NCBI GenBank assembly: GCA_965216025.1
Contig: CBDCEX010000015.1
Span: 62,001 to 126,000, forward strand
DNA: 64,000 nucleotides
Direction: 5' to 3'
Source: JADFQT01 sp965216025
GTDB taxonomy: Bacteria; Chloroflexota; Dehalococcoidia; Lucifugimonadales; UBA3495
In this document: positions 1-7,932 of the stretch, piece after piece
Numbering within the stretch: position 1 is the first letter of the stretch
How the letters are laid out: each line of letters starts with the position of its first letter
Notes under the pieces: model-generated
Databases searched by the model: none
Seen by the model: only the letters and a program-made list of their open reading frames with translations
Told to the model about the DNA's origin: nothing
Made by a program: the position numbers and the translations under genes

Positions 1-192
1 CACCAGAGCCGTGCGGCCTACGTAGCTCTCGACGATGGACCGGGGCGCCTTGCCCTTGCGAAATCCGGGGATCTGTAATCTGCCCACCGTCCGGCGATAG
101 GAACGGTTGACGAAGGGGTCTTCATCCTCGGAGTCCATGACAATATTAAGGGTGACTTCCGTGGGAGTGACCGATTCCCTGGTGATCTTCAC
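1..192 (-). CDS. tig: Trigger factor, N-terminal part (cut by window edge)
   Basis: The minus strand encodes 64 residues from a GTG start at 192 and runs off the left edge in frame. Trigger factor is the ribosome-bound chaperone and peptidyl-prolyl isomerase that meets nascent chains at the exit tunnel. The fragment covers the ribosome-binding domain and carries its signature GFRKGKAP at about residues 43-50, preceded by a basic RSYRR segment. A GGGAGAA ribosome site lies about 9 bases before GTG. An extended -10 promoter lies about 100 bases upstream. The domain signature makes the call firm; the rest of the protein is not visible. Confidence 0.93.
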   Translation of the reverse strand, partial: MKITRESVTPTEVTLNIVMDSEDEDPFVNRSYRRTVGRLQIPGFRKGKAPRSIVESYVGRTALV

Positions 193-289
193 CGACTATT
201 CTCCCGTTATTTTGTCATCCCCGGAACTCCAATCGGTCCCCAACCGGCGATGCCGGGCGGGTAGGCCGTCGGGGTCCTGGAACAATTCA

Positions 290-298
290 AGTATAGCA
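290..298 (-). promoter_or_regulatory. Extended -10 promoter for tig
   Basis: Read on the minus strand the site is TGCTATACT, a TG-n plus near-consensus -10, with no convincing -35. It lies about 98 bases before the tig start. The same TGnTAnAnT pattern recurs before several other genes in this window, which supports it. Confidence 0.5.
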
Positions 299-362
299 TA
301 GTCCATAGTTGGATAAAAGATTCGGGGCTGGTCGGCCGGCTCTTTTACAGGCTCTTTTAACT

Positions 363-463
363 GTCATTCCGAGCCCTTTGGCTGCGCTCAGGATAAACTC
401 CGGGAAGCAATCTCTGGAGGGCAAGGAGAGATTTCTTCGGGCCTGCGGTCCTGGCAATGATGG
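363..463. repeat. Dispersed intergenic repeat, family R1 (copy 1)
   Basis: About 100 bases that include CGGCTGCGCTCAGG-like sequence (here TGGCTGCGCTCAGGATAAAC), followed by an inverted-repeat tail around AAGCAATCTCT and GAGATTTCTTCGG. Related copies lie at 6396-6492 and 16843-16943, and a reversed fragment at 26984-27033. Nothing in it looks coding. With flanking unique DNA it fills the gap between tig and the IS630 element. Confidence 0.75.
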
Positions 464-585
464 TGAGGAAAAGTAAAAGATTCAGGGGCTGGCCGGGACC
501 TGACATTCTCTGCCCGGGCGCGCCTAGTTAACACATTTATGGGGTCCTGACGAGCCGCTCCAAACTGCAAGAATCCGCCGTCAAC

Positions 586-1880
586 TAGTACAGGTTGGCG
601 TAAATAACCCGGCAGTTCATGCGACCAGCACCTTGCCTTGGTAAGTCCATTTGAAGGGCTTTGCCATGGTCCGGTTGTAATAGTCGATGAAGTCCCACAC
701 CTTCTGTTTCAGATCGGTCACCGATCTGAATGACCCTCGCTGTAGCAGTTTTCGCACCAGAATGCTCAGCCAGATTTCCACTTGGTTCATCCATGACGTG
801 TGCTTGGGGGTGTAGTGAAACACGATACAGTGGCTGGGATCGCTGAGAAATGCGGCCCGGGACTCTCGGTTCGCCAATGTGCCCCACTTGCCCTTCTTAC
901 CCAACTCCAGGTCCAGCCCAGACTCTCTGGCTACCCAGCGCACTAGAGATTCAGAACGGTGCGTGTCCAGGTTGTCCACCACAAAATGCCACCGCTGGGC
1001 CGCCCTATCGCTAGCGATCACTGCCTCCACATGCTGCAGAAAGTCCGCTTCGGTACGTCTGGGCCCCCCATAGGGCTCAACAATCTGACCCGTCACCACA
1101 TCCCGACTGATGATGAAGGAGCGTGTACCATGCCGGATGTACTCAAACTCCCGCCGTCCCCGGCGCCAAGGGCAACCCAGGATGTTTGCGCTCCAGTGCC
1201 TGTACTCCGGTCAACTCATCAGTGCTCATCACTCGCTCCCCAGATTGGACCAAGGCGGGAGCTTCTCGGTACAGATCGCAGATGTCAGTGACTTTGGCGT
1301 CATAGTGCTCGTCCCCGGAGGGTGTCAACCAATAGCGTATCCGGTGGGGTTTCAGGTCCCCCTTTCTAGAAGCCTGGCCGCATGACGGGGGGAAATCCGT
1401 TCTACGATGCCTTTTTCGATGATCTCATCAGCCAATTCCCGGCTGGTCCACTGGCTGATAGGACGACCGCACTGGCTGGGGGCCTCACAAGCCAGGGACA
1501 TGATCTGGCAAACTTGCTCTGGGGTGATCCGGGCGGGATCCCGCAACCTTTCTTCTATACTCAGGTCTTCCAGAATGGCTGCCTGTAGCCCCAGCCAGCG
1601 GTTGCGCCAGAACCGTACCGTATCCACATCCAGGCCCACTTCGCGGGCTATTTGGCTGTTGTTCAGGCCAGCCGCGGCAGACAGAATGATTCTGCCTCGC
1701 CGGGCCAACTGCTGGGGGGTGCTATATCGGCGCACCAGGGTTTCCAATCCTTGCTGCTCTTCCGGGGATAATTCCACCACGGGAGGTTTCGGTCCACGCA
1801 TCGCCTTCACCACCACACTTCATCTCTCCAACCTCAACGCGCTCATTATACTACTCGGGCTTTTCAGCCCACCTGTACTA
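586..1880 (-). mobile_element. IS630-family insertion sequence (copy 1, degenerate)
   Basis: The element is bounded by an 11-base perfect inverted repeat, CTAGTACAGGT at 585-595 and its complement at 1871-1881. The TA in each end (586-587, 1879-1880) fits the TA target duplication of the IS630/Tc1-mariner superfamily. The 1.3-kb length and a single transposase region fit the family. The transposase frame is broken, so the element is probably not autonomous. It is inserted just upstream of the division cluster promoter. Confidence 0.85.
617..1816 (-). pseudogene. IS630-family transposase, frameshifted
   Basis: Three reading-frame pieces make one transposase. Positions 1816-1352 encode a helix-turn-helix domain (LNNSQIAREVGLDVDTVRFW). 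About 1360-1143 encode the first part of the DDE domain, with RIRYWLTPSGDEHYD and the first acidic residue in VMSTDE. Positions 1141-617 encode the second and third acidic residues, in VVDNLDTHRS and TSWMNQVEIW. The first junction is a -1 shift at an AAAGGGGGA run and could be programmed frameshifting, which is known in this family. The second needs a compensating +1 shift near 1141 and has no obvious slippery site, so the gene is called broken. The start may be GTG at 1816 or ATG at 1801. Confidence 0.85.
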
Positions 1881-1982
1881 GGTCACCATCAGCTTGATTT
1901 TATAGCTGTTATTTTTATTGTTTTCAAACTCGGTACAAAACTGAGATTTACAAAAATGGTAAAAAGTGGGTTGATTGTTATG

Positions 1983-2010
1983 TTGACAAGGTCTTGACAA
2001 GGTTGATAAG
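1983..2010 (+). promoter_or_regulatory. Candidate promoter of the rsmH-ftsA-ftsZ cluster
   Basis: TTGACA at 1983-1988 is followed after 16 bases by GATAAG (4 of 6 to the -10 consensus). A second TTGACA overlaps at 1994-1999. The site lies between the IS630 end and rsmH. It leaves a leader of about 370 bases (to 2386) in which I see no gene. No mraZ gene precedes rsmH here, although it does in many bacteria. Confidence 0.4.
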
Positions 2011-2386
2011 TTCTGGCTGTGGAGTGTGGTGAGGGATTAGGGGCGGTCAATTCCCCGGTTCTCTCTACACTATTGCCGGTCGAGCCCTGAACCGGGCCCG
2101 CGCCGGTCGGAATAGGTCAACCCCCACGCCGGTGGGGATGCCGCGAAGATCTTCAAACGGTTTTTTCAGGCGATACTTTTCAGGCGGGACTTTCCAGCCG
2201 GGGTCGTGTCCTCCGTTTCGAGGAAATTTTCACCCCGAACTTACCTGTGGGGTCAACTTGTGCCAAATTTTGGCCCCTATTATTCGGAACCCGGGAAATG
2301 GACAGAGAGTGAGGTTCTCCTCAGGTCGTATGGTAGCTCTCGCAGCGCAAACCTTAAAGGAAAATCAAGTCGGGAGGATTCGTCCG

Positions 2387-3376
2387 GTGGGCCTGGCCCG
2401 CCGCATCGGATTCAGCGCCGGCATGTCTGATATTCCTTTATACCAGCCGGTGCACCAGCCGGTATTGCTGCGGGAAGCGGTGGAGCAACTGGCGGTGCGG
2501 TCGGGTGGGGTGTGGGTAGACGCCACGGCAGGGGAAGGGGGACATTCCTTGGCCCTCCTTCAGGCGTCGGCTCCATCGGGTAGGGTGTTGGGTATCGACC
2601 GGGACCCTCGCTCTCTGGCCCGGGCCGAAACCAGGCTAACCCAGTTCGGCGACAGATTCATAACGGCCCAAGGAACTTATGCCGACCTGGGCCAGCTGGT
2701 CCGGGGGGCCGGCATTGCCCAGGTGGACGGAGTATTACTGGACCTGGGACTTTCATCCTGGCAACTGGAGGCCGCCGGCGCCGGGTTCAGCTTCCAGCGG
2801 GACGAACCCCTGGACATGCGGTTCGACCCCAATAGTAACCAGCCCGACGCGGCGGAACTAGTCAATACGCTTTCTGAAGATGAGCTGGGGAAACTGCTCT
2901 TCCAGTATGGCGAAGAGCCCAGGGCCAGGACCATTGCCCGGGCCCTGGTCCAAGGGCGGCAAGGGAACCTCATACGCACCACCGGCCAGCTGGTCCAGCT
3001 GCTGAAAGCCATTCCCGGGCTGGGAAGGGGCCGGCGGACCCACCCGGCCACGCGCACCTTCCAGGCTTTGCGCATTGCGGTAAATGACGAGCTGACCAAC
3101 CTGGAAGCGGGGCTGAAGGCGGCTATCGACCTGCTGAAACCAGAGGGCAGGCTGGTGGTCATCAGTTACCACAGCCTGGAGGACCGGCTAGTCAAACAAA
3201 CCCTGGCCTACCACGCCGCCGGCTGTGTCTGCCCGCCCCAAATCCCGGTATGCGTGTGTACCCACCAGGCAACTGTCCAACTCATAAATCGTCGGATTAT
3301 CCGGCCCGCTCCAGCAGAGGTGGCCGCCAATCCGCGCAGCCGAAGCGCCCGCATGAGGGTTGCGGAAAAGCTATAG
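2387..3376 (+). CDS. rsmH: 16S rRNA (cytosine-1402 N4) methyltransferase RsmH
   Basis: This SAM-dependent enzyme methylates N4 of C1402 in the ribosomal P site. After a short extension it shows HQPVLLREAVE, the SAM loop DATAGEGGHS, GIDRDP, the family signature LLDLGLSSWQLE, then MRFDP, RTHPATRTFQALRIAVN and VISYHSLEDRLVK, all in the expected order. I chose GTG 2387 because GGGAGG lies about 10 bases before it, giving 329 residues. ATG 2423 (317 residues) starts nearer the conserved core but has no visible ribosome site. It is first in a co-directional cluster with ftsA and ftsZ. Confidence 0.95.
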   Translation: MGLARRIGFSAGMSDIPLYQPVHQPVLLREAVEQLAVRSGGVWVDATAGEGGHSLALLQASAPSGRVLGIDRDPRSLARAETRLTQFGDRFITAQGTYADLGQLVRGAGIAQVDGVLLDLGLSSWQLEAAGAGFSFQRDEPLDMRFDPNSNQPDAAELVNTLSEDELGKLLFQYGEEPRARTIARALVQGRQGNLIRTTGQLVQLLKAIPGLGRGRRTHPATRTFQALRIAVNDELTNLEAGLKAAIDLLKPEGRLVVISYHSLEDRLVKQTLAYHAAGCVCPPQIPVCVCTHQATVQLINRRIIRPAPAEVAANPRSRSARMRVAEKL

Positions 3377-3449
3377 GCAGAAATTCTTAGCGAGCCCTAC
3401 CGGGCTCACCAACCGGGCTCACCTACCCAGCTCTAAGGAGGGTAACAAC

Positions 3450-4694
3450 TTGGCCAAAGAACTGTTTTACACCGCCGTCGACATCGGTAGCAACAAGGTT
3501 GCCTCCGTTATCGCCCGGGTGGGCACTGAAGGGGAACTCAAGGTATTGGGCACCGGGCTGGCCCCCTCTCAGGGTGTTCAAAAAGGACGCATCGAAAGCA
3601 TAGAAGAGGCCAGCGACGCGGTAAGCGCTTCTTTAGAAGAGGCGCAACGCTACATAGCCCGGGGGTTGATCGCCGGGGTGTACGCCGTGGTTAGCGGGAC
3701 TCACATATCCTGCATCAACACCCAAGACGTCATTAAAGACGTGGGGGACCTGGGCAGCATAACCCCTCAACAAACACACCGGTTGATCCAGTCCTCCTAC
3801 CCCAGCGTGGACGACACCAAAGAGGTTTTGCACATAATCCCAATTGGCTACGAGGTAGACGGACTGCCCGGGGTTCGCAATCCCACCGGCCTGCACGCCA
3901 ACGAAGTGCAGGTGGAATCCCACGTGGTGATGGGCGACGCCATCACGCTGAAGAATACAGTCAAAGCGGTGGAGGCCAACAAAGTCGCAGTTAAAAGCTT
4001 GGTGCTGCAATCCCTGGCATCCGCCGAGGCAACCCTGACCGCCGACGAACGGGAGTTGGGCGCGGTGATGGTGGACATAGGCAGCGGAACGGCTGACCTC
4101 TCCATATTCCGCTACGGCAATCCCTGGTATTCGGCGGTTATCCCAGTGGGGGGCAGTCAGCTGACCAGAGACTTGGCCGTGGCGGCCCGGATACCCTACC
4201 ACCTGGCCGAAGAGATCAAGCTGAAATGGGGCCACGTGTTGCCGGAGCTGGTGCGGGCCGATGAAGAGGTAGTTGTCCCCGGATATCAGGGACAGCCTCG
4301 GAGGGTGGTGCTGCGCCGCGCCCTCTGCGAGCCCCTGCATCTACGGATGCTGGAGGTGATCAAGCTAGTCATGCTGCGAGTCACCCAGGCCGGACTGAGG
4401 CAGCTGCCCACCGGCGGGCTGGTGCTGACCGGCGGAGCTGCGGAGATAGCCGGTCTAAAGGAGCTGGTGGAAAAGACCCTAGGCGGACCGGTGCGGATAG
4501 CTCACCCCAGCGGCATCGCCGGATTGCCTTCGCAACTGCGTAAGCCGGCCTTTTCCGCGGCGGTTGGGGCGCTTCTCTGGGGAATCAAGCACCAGGGGGA
4601 GAGCCGCCGCTATCAAACGGCCCCCCGAACTTTGTGGGGATACAAGTCCTTGGTCAAGCGGTTTTCCCGGGTCAAGGAGGGCGTATCCCAGTAA
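3450..4694 (+). CDS. ftsA: Cell division protein FtsA
   Basis: FtsA is the actin-like ATPase that anchors FtsZ to the membrane. The 414-residue product has the N-terminal phosphate loop AVDIGSNKV, the second ATPase motif DIGSGTADLSIF at about residue 210, and VLTGGAAEIAGL near 320. A basic C-terminal stretch (LWGYKSLVKRFSRVKEG) could be the membrane-binding amphipathic helix. The start is TTG, chosen because AAGGAGGG lies about 8 bases upstream and the actin fold begins at once. It follows rsmH by 73 bases and precedes ftsZ by 69, with no ftsQ, ftsI, ftsW or mur gene between. Confidence 0.93.
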   Translation: MAKELFYTAVDIGSNKVASVIARVGTEGELKVLGTGLAPSQGVQKGRIESIEEASDAVSASLEEAQRYIARGLIAGVYAVVSGTHISCINTQDVIKDVGDLGSITPQQTHRLIQSSYPSVDDTKEVLHIIPIGYEVDGLPGVRNPTGLHANEVQVESHVVMGDAITLKNTVKAVEANKVAVKSLVLQSLASAEATLTADERELGAVMVDIGSGTADLSIFRYGNPWYSAVIPVGGSQLTRDLAVAARIPYHLAEEIKLKWGHVLPELVRADEEVVVPGYQGQPRRVVLRRALCEPLHLRMLEVIKLVMLRVTQAGLRQLPTGGLVLTGGAAEIAGLKELVEKTLGGPVRIAHPSGIAGLPSQLRKPAFSAAVGALLWGIKHQGESRRYQTAPRTLWGYKSLVKRFSRVKEGVSQ

Positions 4695-4763
4695 CACCCA
4701 TACCCCAAGGGAACTAACCAACGGAAGTTAACCTGGATCATAAGCGATGCGGAGGAGATTAGG

Positions 4764-5918
4764 ATGGTATTTGAGAACTCGGCGTCTTGGGAGCCCGGCC
4801 ACGACCTAAGCGAGCATTCCGAGCTGATGCCGGAAATCGCCCGGGGTGTCCCACTAATCAAAGTGCTGGGCATTGGCGGCGGAGGCAGCAACGCGGTCGC
4901 CCGGATGTACAAAGATAAACTGCCCGTGGTGGAATACTACGCGGTGAACACCGACGCTCAGCATCTGTTCCGGTGCGACGTAAGCCACCGGATGGCCATC
5001 GGCCAGAATCTTACCAGGGGTCTGGGCGCGGGAGCCCTGCCCGACCTGGGCCGGCAGGCCGCCGAGGAGAGCCGGGCCGAAATTCAGCAGGCCATGGAGG
5101 GCGCCGACATGGTTTTCCTGGCCGTGGGCATGGGCGGCGGAACCGGAACCGGAGCCGCTCCGGTAATTGCCCAGGTGGCCAAAGAAAGCGGAGCGCTTAC
5201 CGTTGCCGTCGTTAGCAGACCCTTCTCATTTGAAGCGGCGGCCCGGCGGAAGAACGCCGAAGAGGGCATCAGTAAACTAAAGGGTCAAGTCGATACCCTG
5301 ATTACCATTCCCAACGACCGACTGCTGGAGCTAAATCGCGACAGCGAGTCGACGTTCACTTGGGAAGAAGCCCTGAAGATGGCCGACTCGGTTCTGCATC
5401 AGGGCATTCAGGCCATCGCCGAGGTGGTTACCGTGCCCGGCGAGATTAACGTGGACTTCGCCGACGTGAAAACCATTTTGCACAACGCCGGTCCCGCCTG
5501 GCTGGCCATCGGCCGGGGCAAGGGCGAGAATCGGGCCGTTGATGCCGCCAGACAAGCTACCAAGAGTCCCTTGCTGGACATCGCCATGGACGGAGCCAAG
5601 CGCATCCTCTTCGTGATAACCGGTGGCTCAACCCTCACCCTGAAGGAAGTCCAGGATGCCGCCCGGGTTATTGAGGAGATGTCGGACCCGGAGGCCAACA
5701 TCATCTTCGGCACCAGCCGGGACCCGCGGTTGGAGGACGAGGTGAAAATGACCATGGTGGCCGCCTCCTTCCCGGTTTTGCAGGAAACCCAGCAGATGCG
5801 GGAGGACGAGCTCCAACGGCTCCTGCAGGACGTCAACCCAGAGATTGAAAGCGAGCTGGACGTTCCCAGCTTCCTCCGGCACCAGTCCGGCGGGAAAAGG
5901 GGCGGGCTGTTCCGCTGA
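4764..5918 (+). CDS. ftsZ: Cell division protein FtsZ
   Basis: FtsZ is the tubulin-like GTPase that forms the division ring. The 384-residue protein shows IKVLGIGGGGSNAV, the tubulin signature GMGGGTGTGAAP at about residues 119-130, the T7-type segment NVDFADVKTI, and the C-terminal conserved peptide DVPSFLRHQ that binds FtsA and similar partners. Start ATG 4764 follows GGAGGAG at a good distance. An N-terminal extension of about 30 residues precedes the fold. The very short C-terminal linker is notable. Confidence 0.97.
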   Translation: MVFENSASWEPGHDLSEHSELMPEIARGVPLIKVLGIGGGGSNAVARMYKDKLPVVEYYAVNTDAQHLFRCDVSHRMAIGQNLTRGLGAGALPDLGRQAAEESRAEIQQAMEGADMVFLAVGMGGGTGTGAAPVIAQVAKESGALTVAVVSRPFSFEAAARRKNAEEGISKLKGQVDTLITIPNDRLLELNRDSESTFTWEEALKMADSVLHQGIQAIAEVVTVPGEINVDFADVKTILHNAGPAWLAIGRGKGENRAVDAARQATKSPLLDIAMDGAKRILFVITGGSTLTLKEVQDAARVIEEMSDPEANIIFGTSRDPRLEDEVKMTMVAASFPVLQETQQMREDELQRLLQDVNPEIESELDVPSFLRHQSGGKRGGLFR

Positions 5919-5986
5919 ACCGGGCGGTTGCCCATTTGGTAGAGCGACTGTTAGTACAACCTGGAAGACTTGACGCCTAATCGATG

Positions 5987-6098
5987 CCGTAGGAGCCTAT
6001 CCCCGAGCAGGCCTGGGATGGGCGGAAGGGACGGGCCGTTATTTCGGCGGCCCGCAACGGAAGAGGGGCAATGACCGGCCAAGTCGGGGCTCCTACGG
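5987..6098. other. Candidate structured RNA or palindromic element after ftsZ
   Basis: The ends pair as CCGTAGGAG with CTCCTACGG (9 bp) and, just inside, CCCCGA with TCGGGG (6 bp). An inner hairpin is CGGGCC (6032-6037) with GGCCCG (6049-6054). The result is a long-range helix enclosing about 75 bases, including GGGCGGAAGGGACGG and CCCGCAACGG. It does not match RNase P RNA, SRP RNA, tmRNA or a known riboswitch closely enough to name. It could equally be a mobile palindromic repeat. The gap between ftsZ and nrdR (5919-6709) holds no gene that I can support. Confidence 0.4.
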
Positions 6099-6201
6099 TA
6101 ATTTCCCAAATCTCCAGTTCCGCGAGTAATATTCTCGGAGGTCAAGTAGCTGCAATCCTCATAAGGTATTGACACCTCCCTTGGCGCCGAGAAGCTGCAC
6201 T

Positions 6202-6227
6202 GAGGCCGCCCCTTAAAGGGCGGCCTC
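6202..6227 (+). terminator. Hairpin, possible terminator of the division cluster
   Basis: A perfect 10-bp stem, GAGGCCGCCC with GGGCGGCCTC, closes a CTTAAA loop about 280 bases after ftsZ. No T-run follows, so intrinsic termination is only possible. It may also be part of the repeat-rich intergenic DNA. Confidence 0.4.
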
Positions 6228-6395
6228 ATCTATTGGAGGCTATATGAGATTTCATTGCGAGTTTTCATGCTCCGGCGGAGCGCCTCCGACAGATGAAAAT
6301 GAATTCCCCTCGGCTCATGGTTCGACGGGCTCACCACGAGCGTTAGGGATCCCGTTCGTCCTGAGGCTCTCGAAGGGCGAACGGGCTATTTACAG

Positions 6396-6492
6396 AGCAG
6401 CCCTTCGGCTGCGCTCAGGATAAACTCAGCGAAGCAATCTCCCTTTCGGAGATTGCTTCGTCGTCCGCGCAAAGCGCACTCCTCGCAATGAC
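6396..6492. repeat. Dispersed intergenic repeat, family R1 (copy 2)
   Basis: It shares CCCTTCGGCTGCGCTCAGG and AACTCAGCGAAGCAATCT with the copies near 363 and 16843. Its tail forms AGCAATCTCC-CTTTC-GGAGATTGCT. Just before it, 6340-6390 carries another palindrome, CCCGTTCGTCCTGAGG with GAAGGGCGAACGGG. Confidence 0.75.
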
Positions 6493-6585
6493 TATATAAG
6501 GGCTTTTTCCAAAGCTCCCAGGGGCAACTTCCTGCTACACCAGGGCCCCATGAGAATATTCCAACCAATATCACCTTAATTTCCA

Positions 6586-6615
6586 TTGACTTTCCCAAAT
6601 TGCGCCTTTTACAAT
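6586..6615 (+). promoter_or_regulatory. Promoter of nrdR
   Basis: TTGACT (6586-6591), an 18-base spacer and TACAAT (6610-6615) match the housekeeping consensus well. The expected transcription start, near 6622, falls inside the first NrdR-like box. This is the arrangement expected for repression. Confidence 0.65.
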
Positions 6616-6620
6616 GAAAC

Positions 6621-6667
6621 CTACAAGGGATTGTACTTTTAGATTACAATAACACATTATATAGTAT
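6621..6667. promoter_or_regulatory. Paired NrdR boxes (operator)
   Basis: Box 2, ACACATTATATAGTAT (6652-6667), is close to the known 16-base NrdR box consensus ACAC-AT-rich-GTGT. Box 1, CTACAAGGGATTGTAC (6621-6636), is a weaker dyad. They are separated by 15 bases, about 31 bases centre to centre or three helical turns, the spacing typical of NrdR box pairs. They lie directly upstream of nrdR itself, so autoregulation is likely. Confidence 0.7.
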
Positions 6668-6709
6668 TCTAAGAAAGTTTTTAATTTAGTTTAAGAAAGC
6701 GTGCAAAAA

Positions 6710-7315
6710 ATGCGCTGCCCTTTTTGTGGATTTTACGACTCCAAAGTGACCAACTCGCGAGAAGCGGATAGCGGCATCCGCCGGCGCCGCGAGTGCCGGA
6801 AATGCGGGGTGCGGTTCACCACTTACGAGAGAGTGCAATCGACCGCTTTGATGGTATCCAAGCAAGATGGCCGCCGAGAAGAGTTCAATCGAGAAAAGCT
6901 GGTAGGGGGTCTCCGCAAAGCCTGCGCCAAGCGCCCCATTCCCTCCCGGACTATCGAAAAAATGGTGGAGGACATCGAAGCGGAACTGCACCACCTGGGA
7001 CATGGGGAAGTGCCCAGCAGCAACATTGGGGAAATGGTCATGGACCGGCTCCGCAAGGTGGACCGGGTGGCCTATATACGGTACGCCAGCGTGTACCGGG
7101 ACTTCCAGGACATCGAGAGCTTTGAGCGGGCGGTCAAAGACCTGCGGGAGGGCAACACCCAGCTTTCTCTGCCGGAAAATGCACCGGGGAAACCGCGGCT
7201 GAGACGCAGTCGGTCGCCCAAAGCAACGGTTCAACCCTCATCCTCGACCCTGGGAGAGGGGGTTTTAGACCATGAGAAGGGGCAACCAGCAATATTAGGA
7301 GGAAATAGCAAGTAA
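6710..7315 (+). CDS. nrdR: Transcriptional repressor NrdR
   Basis: NrdR senses (d)ATP and represses ribonucleotide reductase genes. The N-terminal zinc ribbon has CPFC and CRKCG pairs, then FTTYERV leads into the ATP-cone (REEFNREKLVGGLRKAC, KRPIPSRTIEKMVEDIE, VDRVAYIRYASVYRDF). ATG 6710 is preferred over in-frame GTG 6701 because AAGAAAG lies 11 bases before it. The 201-residue protein is about 45 residues longer than usual; the extra C-terminal tail is basic, low in complexity and unexplained. The stop overlaps the next start (TAATG). nrdJ, the likely target, lies 1.1 kb downstream. Confidence 0.95.
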   Translation: MRCPFCGFYDSKVTNSREADSGIRRRRECRKCGVRFTTYERVQSTALMVSKQDGRREEFNREKLVGGLRKACAKRPIPSRTIEKMVEDIEAELHHLGHGEVPSSNIGEMVMDRLRKVDRVAYIRYASVYRDFQDIESFERAVKDLREGNTQLSLPENAPGKPRLRRSRSPKATVQPSSSTLGEGVLDHEKGQPAILGGNSK

Positions 7316-7557
7316 TGAATAGCAGCGTCCAATACTCCGCTCTCACCAGGTTGTTGGCCCACAATAACAGGATCCACGACCTGGGTGAAATACTGAGCCG
7401 CATGCCGGTGGTGCTGGGGGAAGAGGAGGGGGACGGGATGGGTTCCAAGGGAACCGACTTTAATCCATTTCGGGATTTGCAAGAAGAGATAGACCGGGAA
7501 GTACGGGCTAGCCTGGTGACCTGCTGGCTGGCCATGCCGGAGCTCCTGGAAGATTAG
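7315..7557 (+). CDS. Small hypothetical protein coupled to nrdR
   Basis: An 80-residue acidic protein of unknown function. Its ATG shares a base with the nrdR stop (TAATG), so translation is probably coupled, which is the main evidence that it is real. The sequence is mostly helical-looking (LTRLLAHNNRIHDLGEIL, LQEEIDREVRASLVTCWLA), with an acidic glycine linker near residue 40. There is no signal peptide or metal motif. I do not recognise a family. The position suggests a role with NrdR or a simple passenger. Confidence 0.6.
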   Translation: MNSSVQYSALTRLLAHNNRIHDLGEILSRMPVVLGEEEGDGMGSKGTDFNPFRDLQEEIDREVRASLVTCWLAMPELLED

Positions 7558-7932
7558 AAGACTGGGTGCCGGCGGGGCGGGTGTTGCCCTAGCCCGCACT
7601 GACAGCAGCGGGGGGCCAGTCCGAGGAAAAAATGGTACAACAGTAACCAAAAAACCAAAGGACCGCCCGAGGCAGTCATGGAACTAAGCAACTATCTCTA
7701 AACGACCTATGTCATTCCGAAACAACGAAGTGGCTAGGGACCAGAAGGGCAGCGTAATTAATTGGAGGGGGACTATCAGTCGTTCGCCCTTCGAGAGCCT
7801 CAGGGCGAACGGAGGAGCCACCGGTTGGGGAAATCCCCCTATATCCCCCTTTGAAAAGGTGGATTCGGATCTCCCAAGTTCAGTAAACCCGTTCCCAGGT
7901 GAAAAACATCCTAACTAGGCAAGGAAGGGAAC
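7558..7932. other. Non-coding gap with a structured segment and repeat debris
   Basis: Positions 7560-7621 can fold: GACTGG pairs with CCAGTC around an inner GCGGG/CCCGC hairpin. I cannot name it. At 7709-7745 there is a TCATTCCGAAACAACGAAGTGG repeat-like piece. Positions 7825-7892 carry the AAATCCCCCT repeat (family R2) joined to TCCCAAGTTCAGTAA (family R3). No gene is supported. Confidence 0.45.

Noticed and set aside
2010..2060. MraZ-box cluster upstream of rsmH
   Set aside because: The stretch TGTGGAGTGTGGTGAGGG has G-rich repeats but not the TGGGN spacing of MraZ sites, and no mraZ gene is present.
2132..2386. N-terminal extension of RsmH
   Set aside because: The extra 85 codons resemble no protein, and a good ribosome site favours GTG 2387.
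6020..6098. Cobalamin riboswitch (CCCGCAACGG resembles part of it)
   Set aside because: The conserved GCCACTG and GGTG-AATCC parts are missing, and the downstream gene is nrdR, more than 600 bases away.
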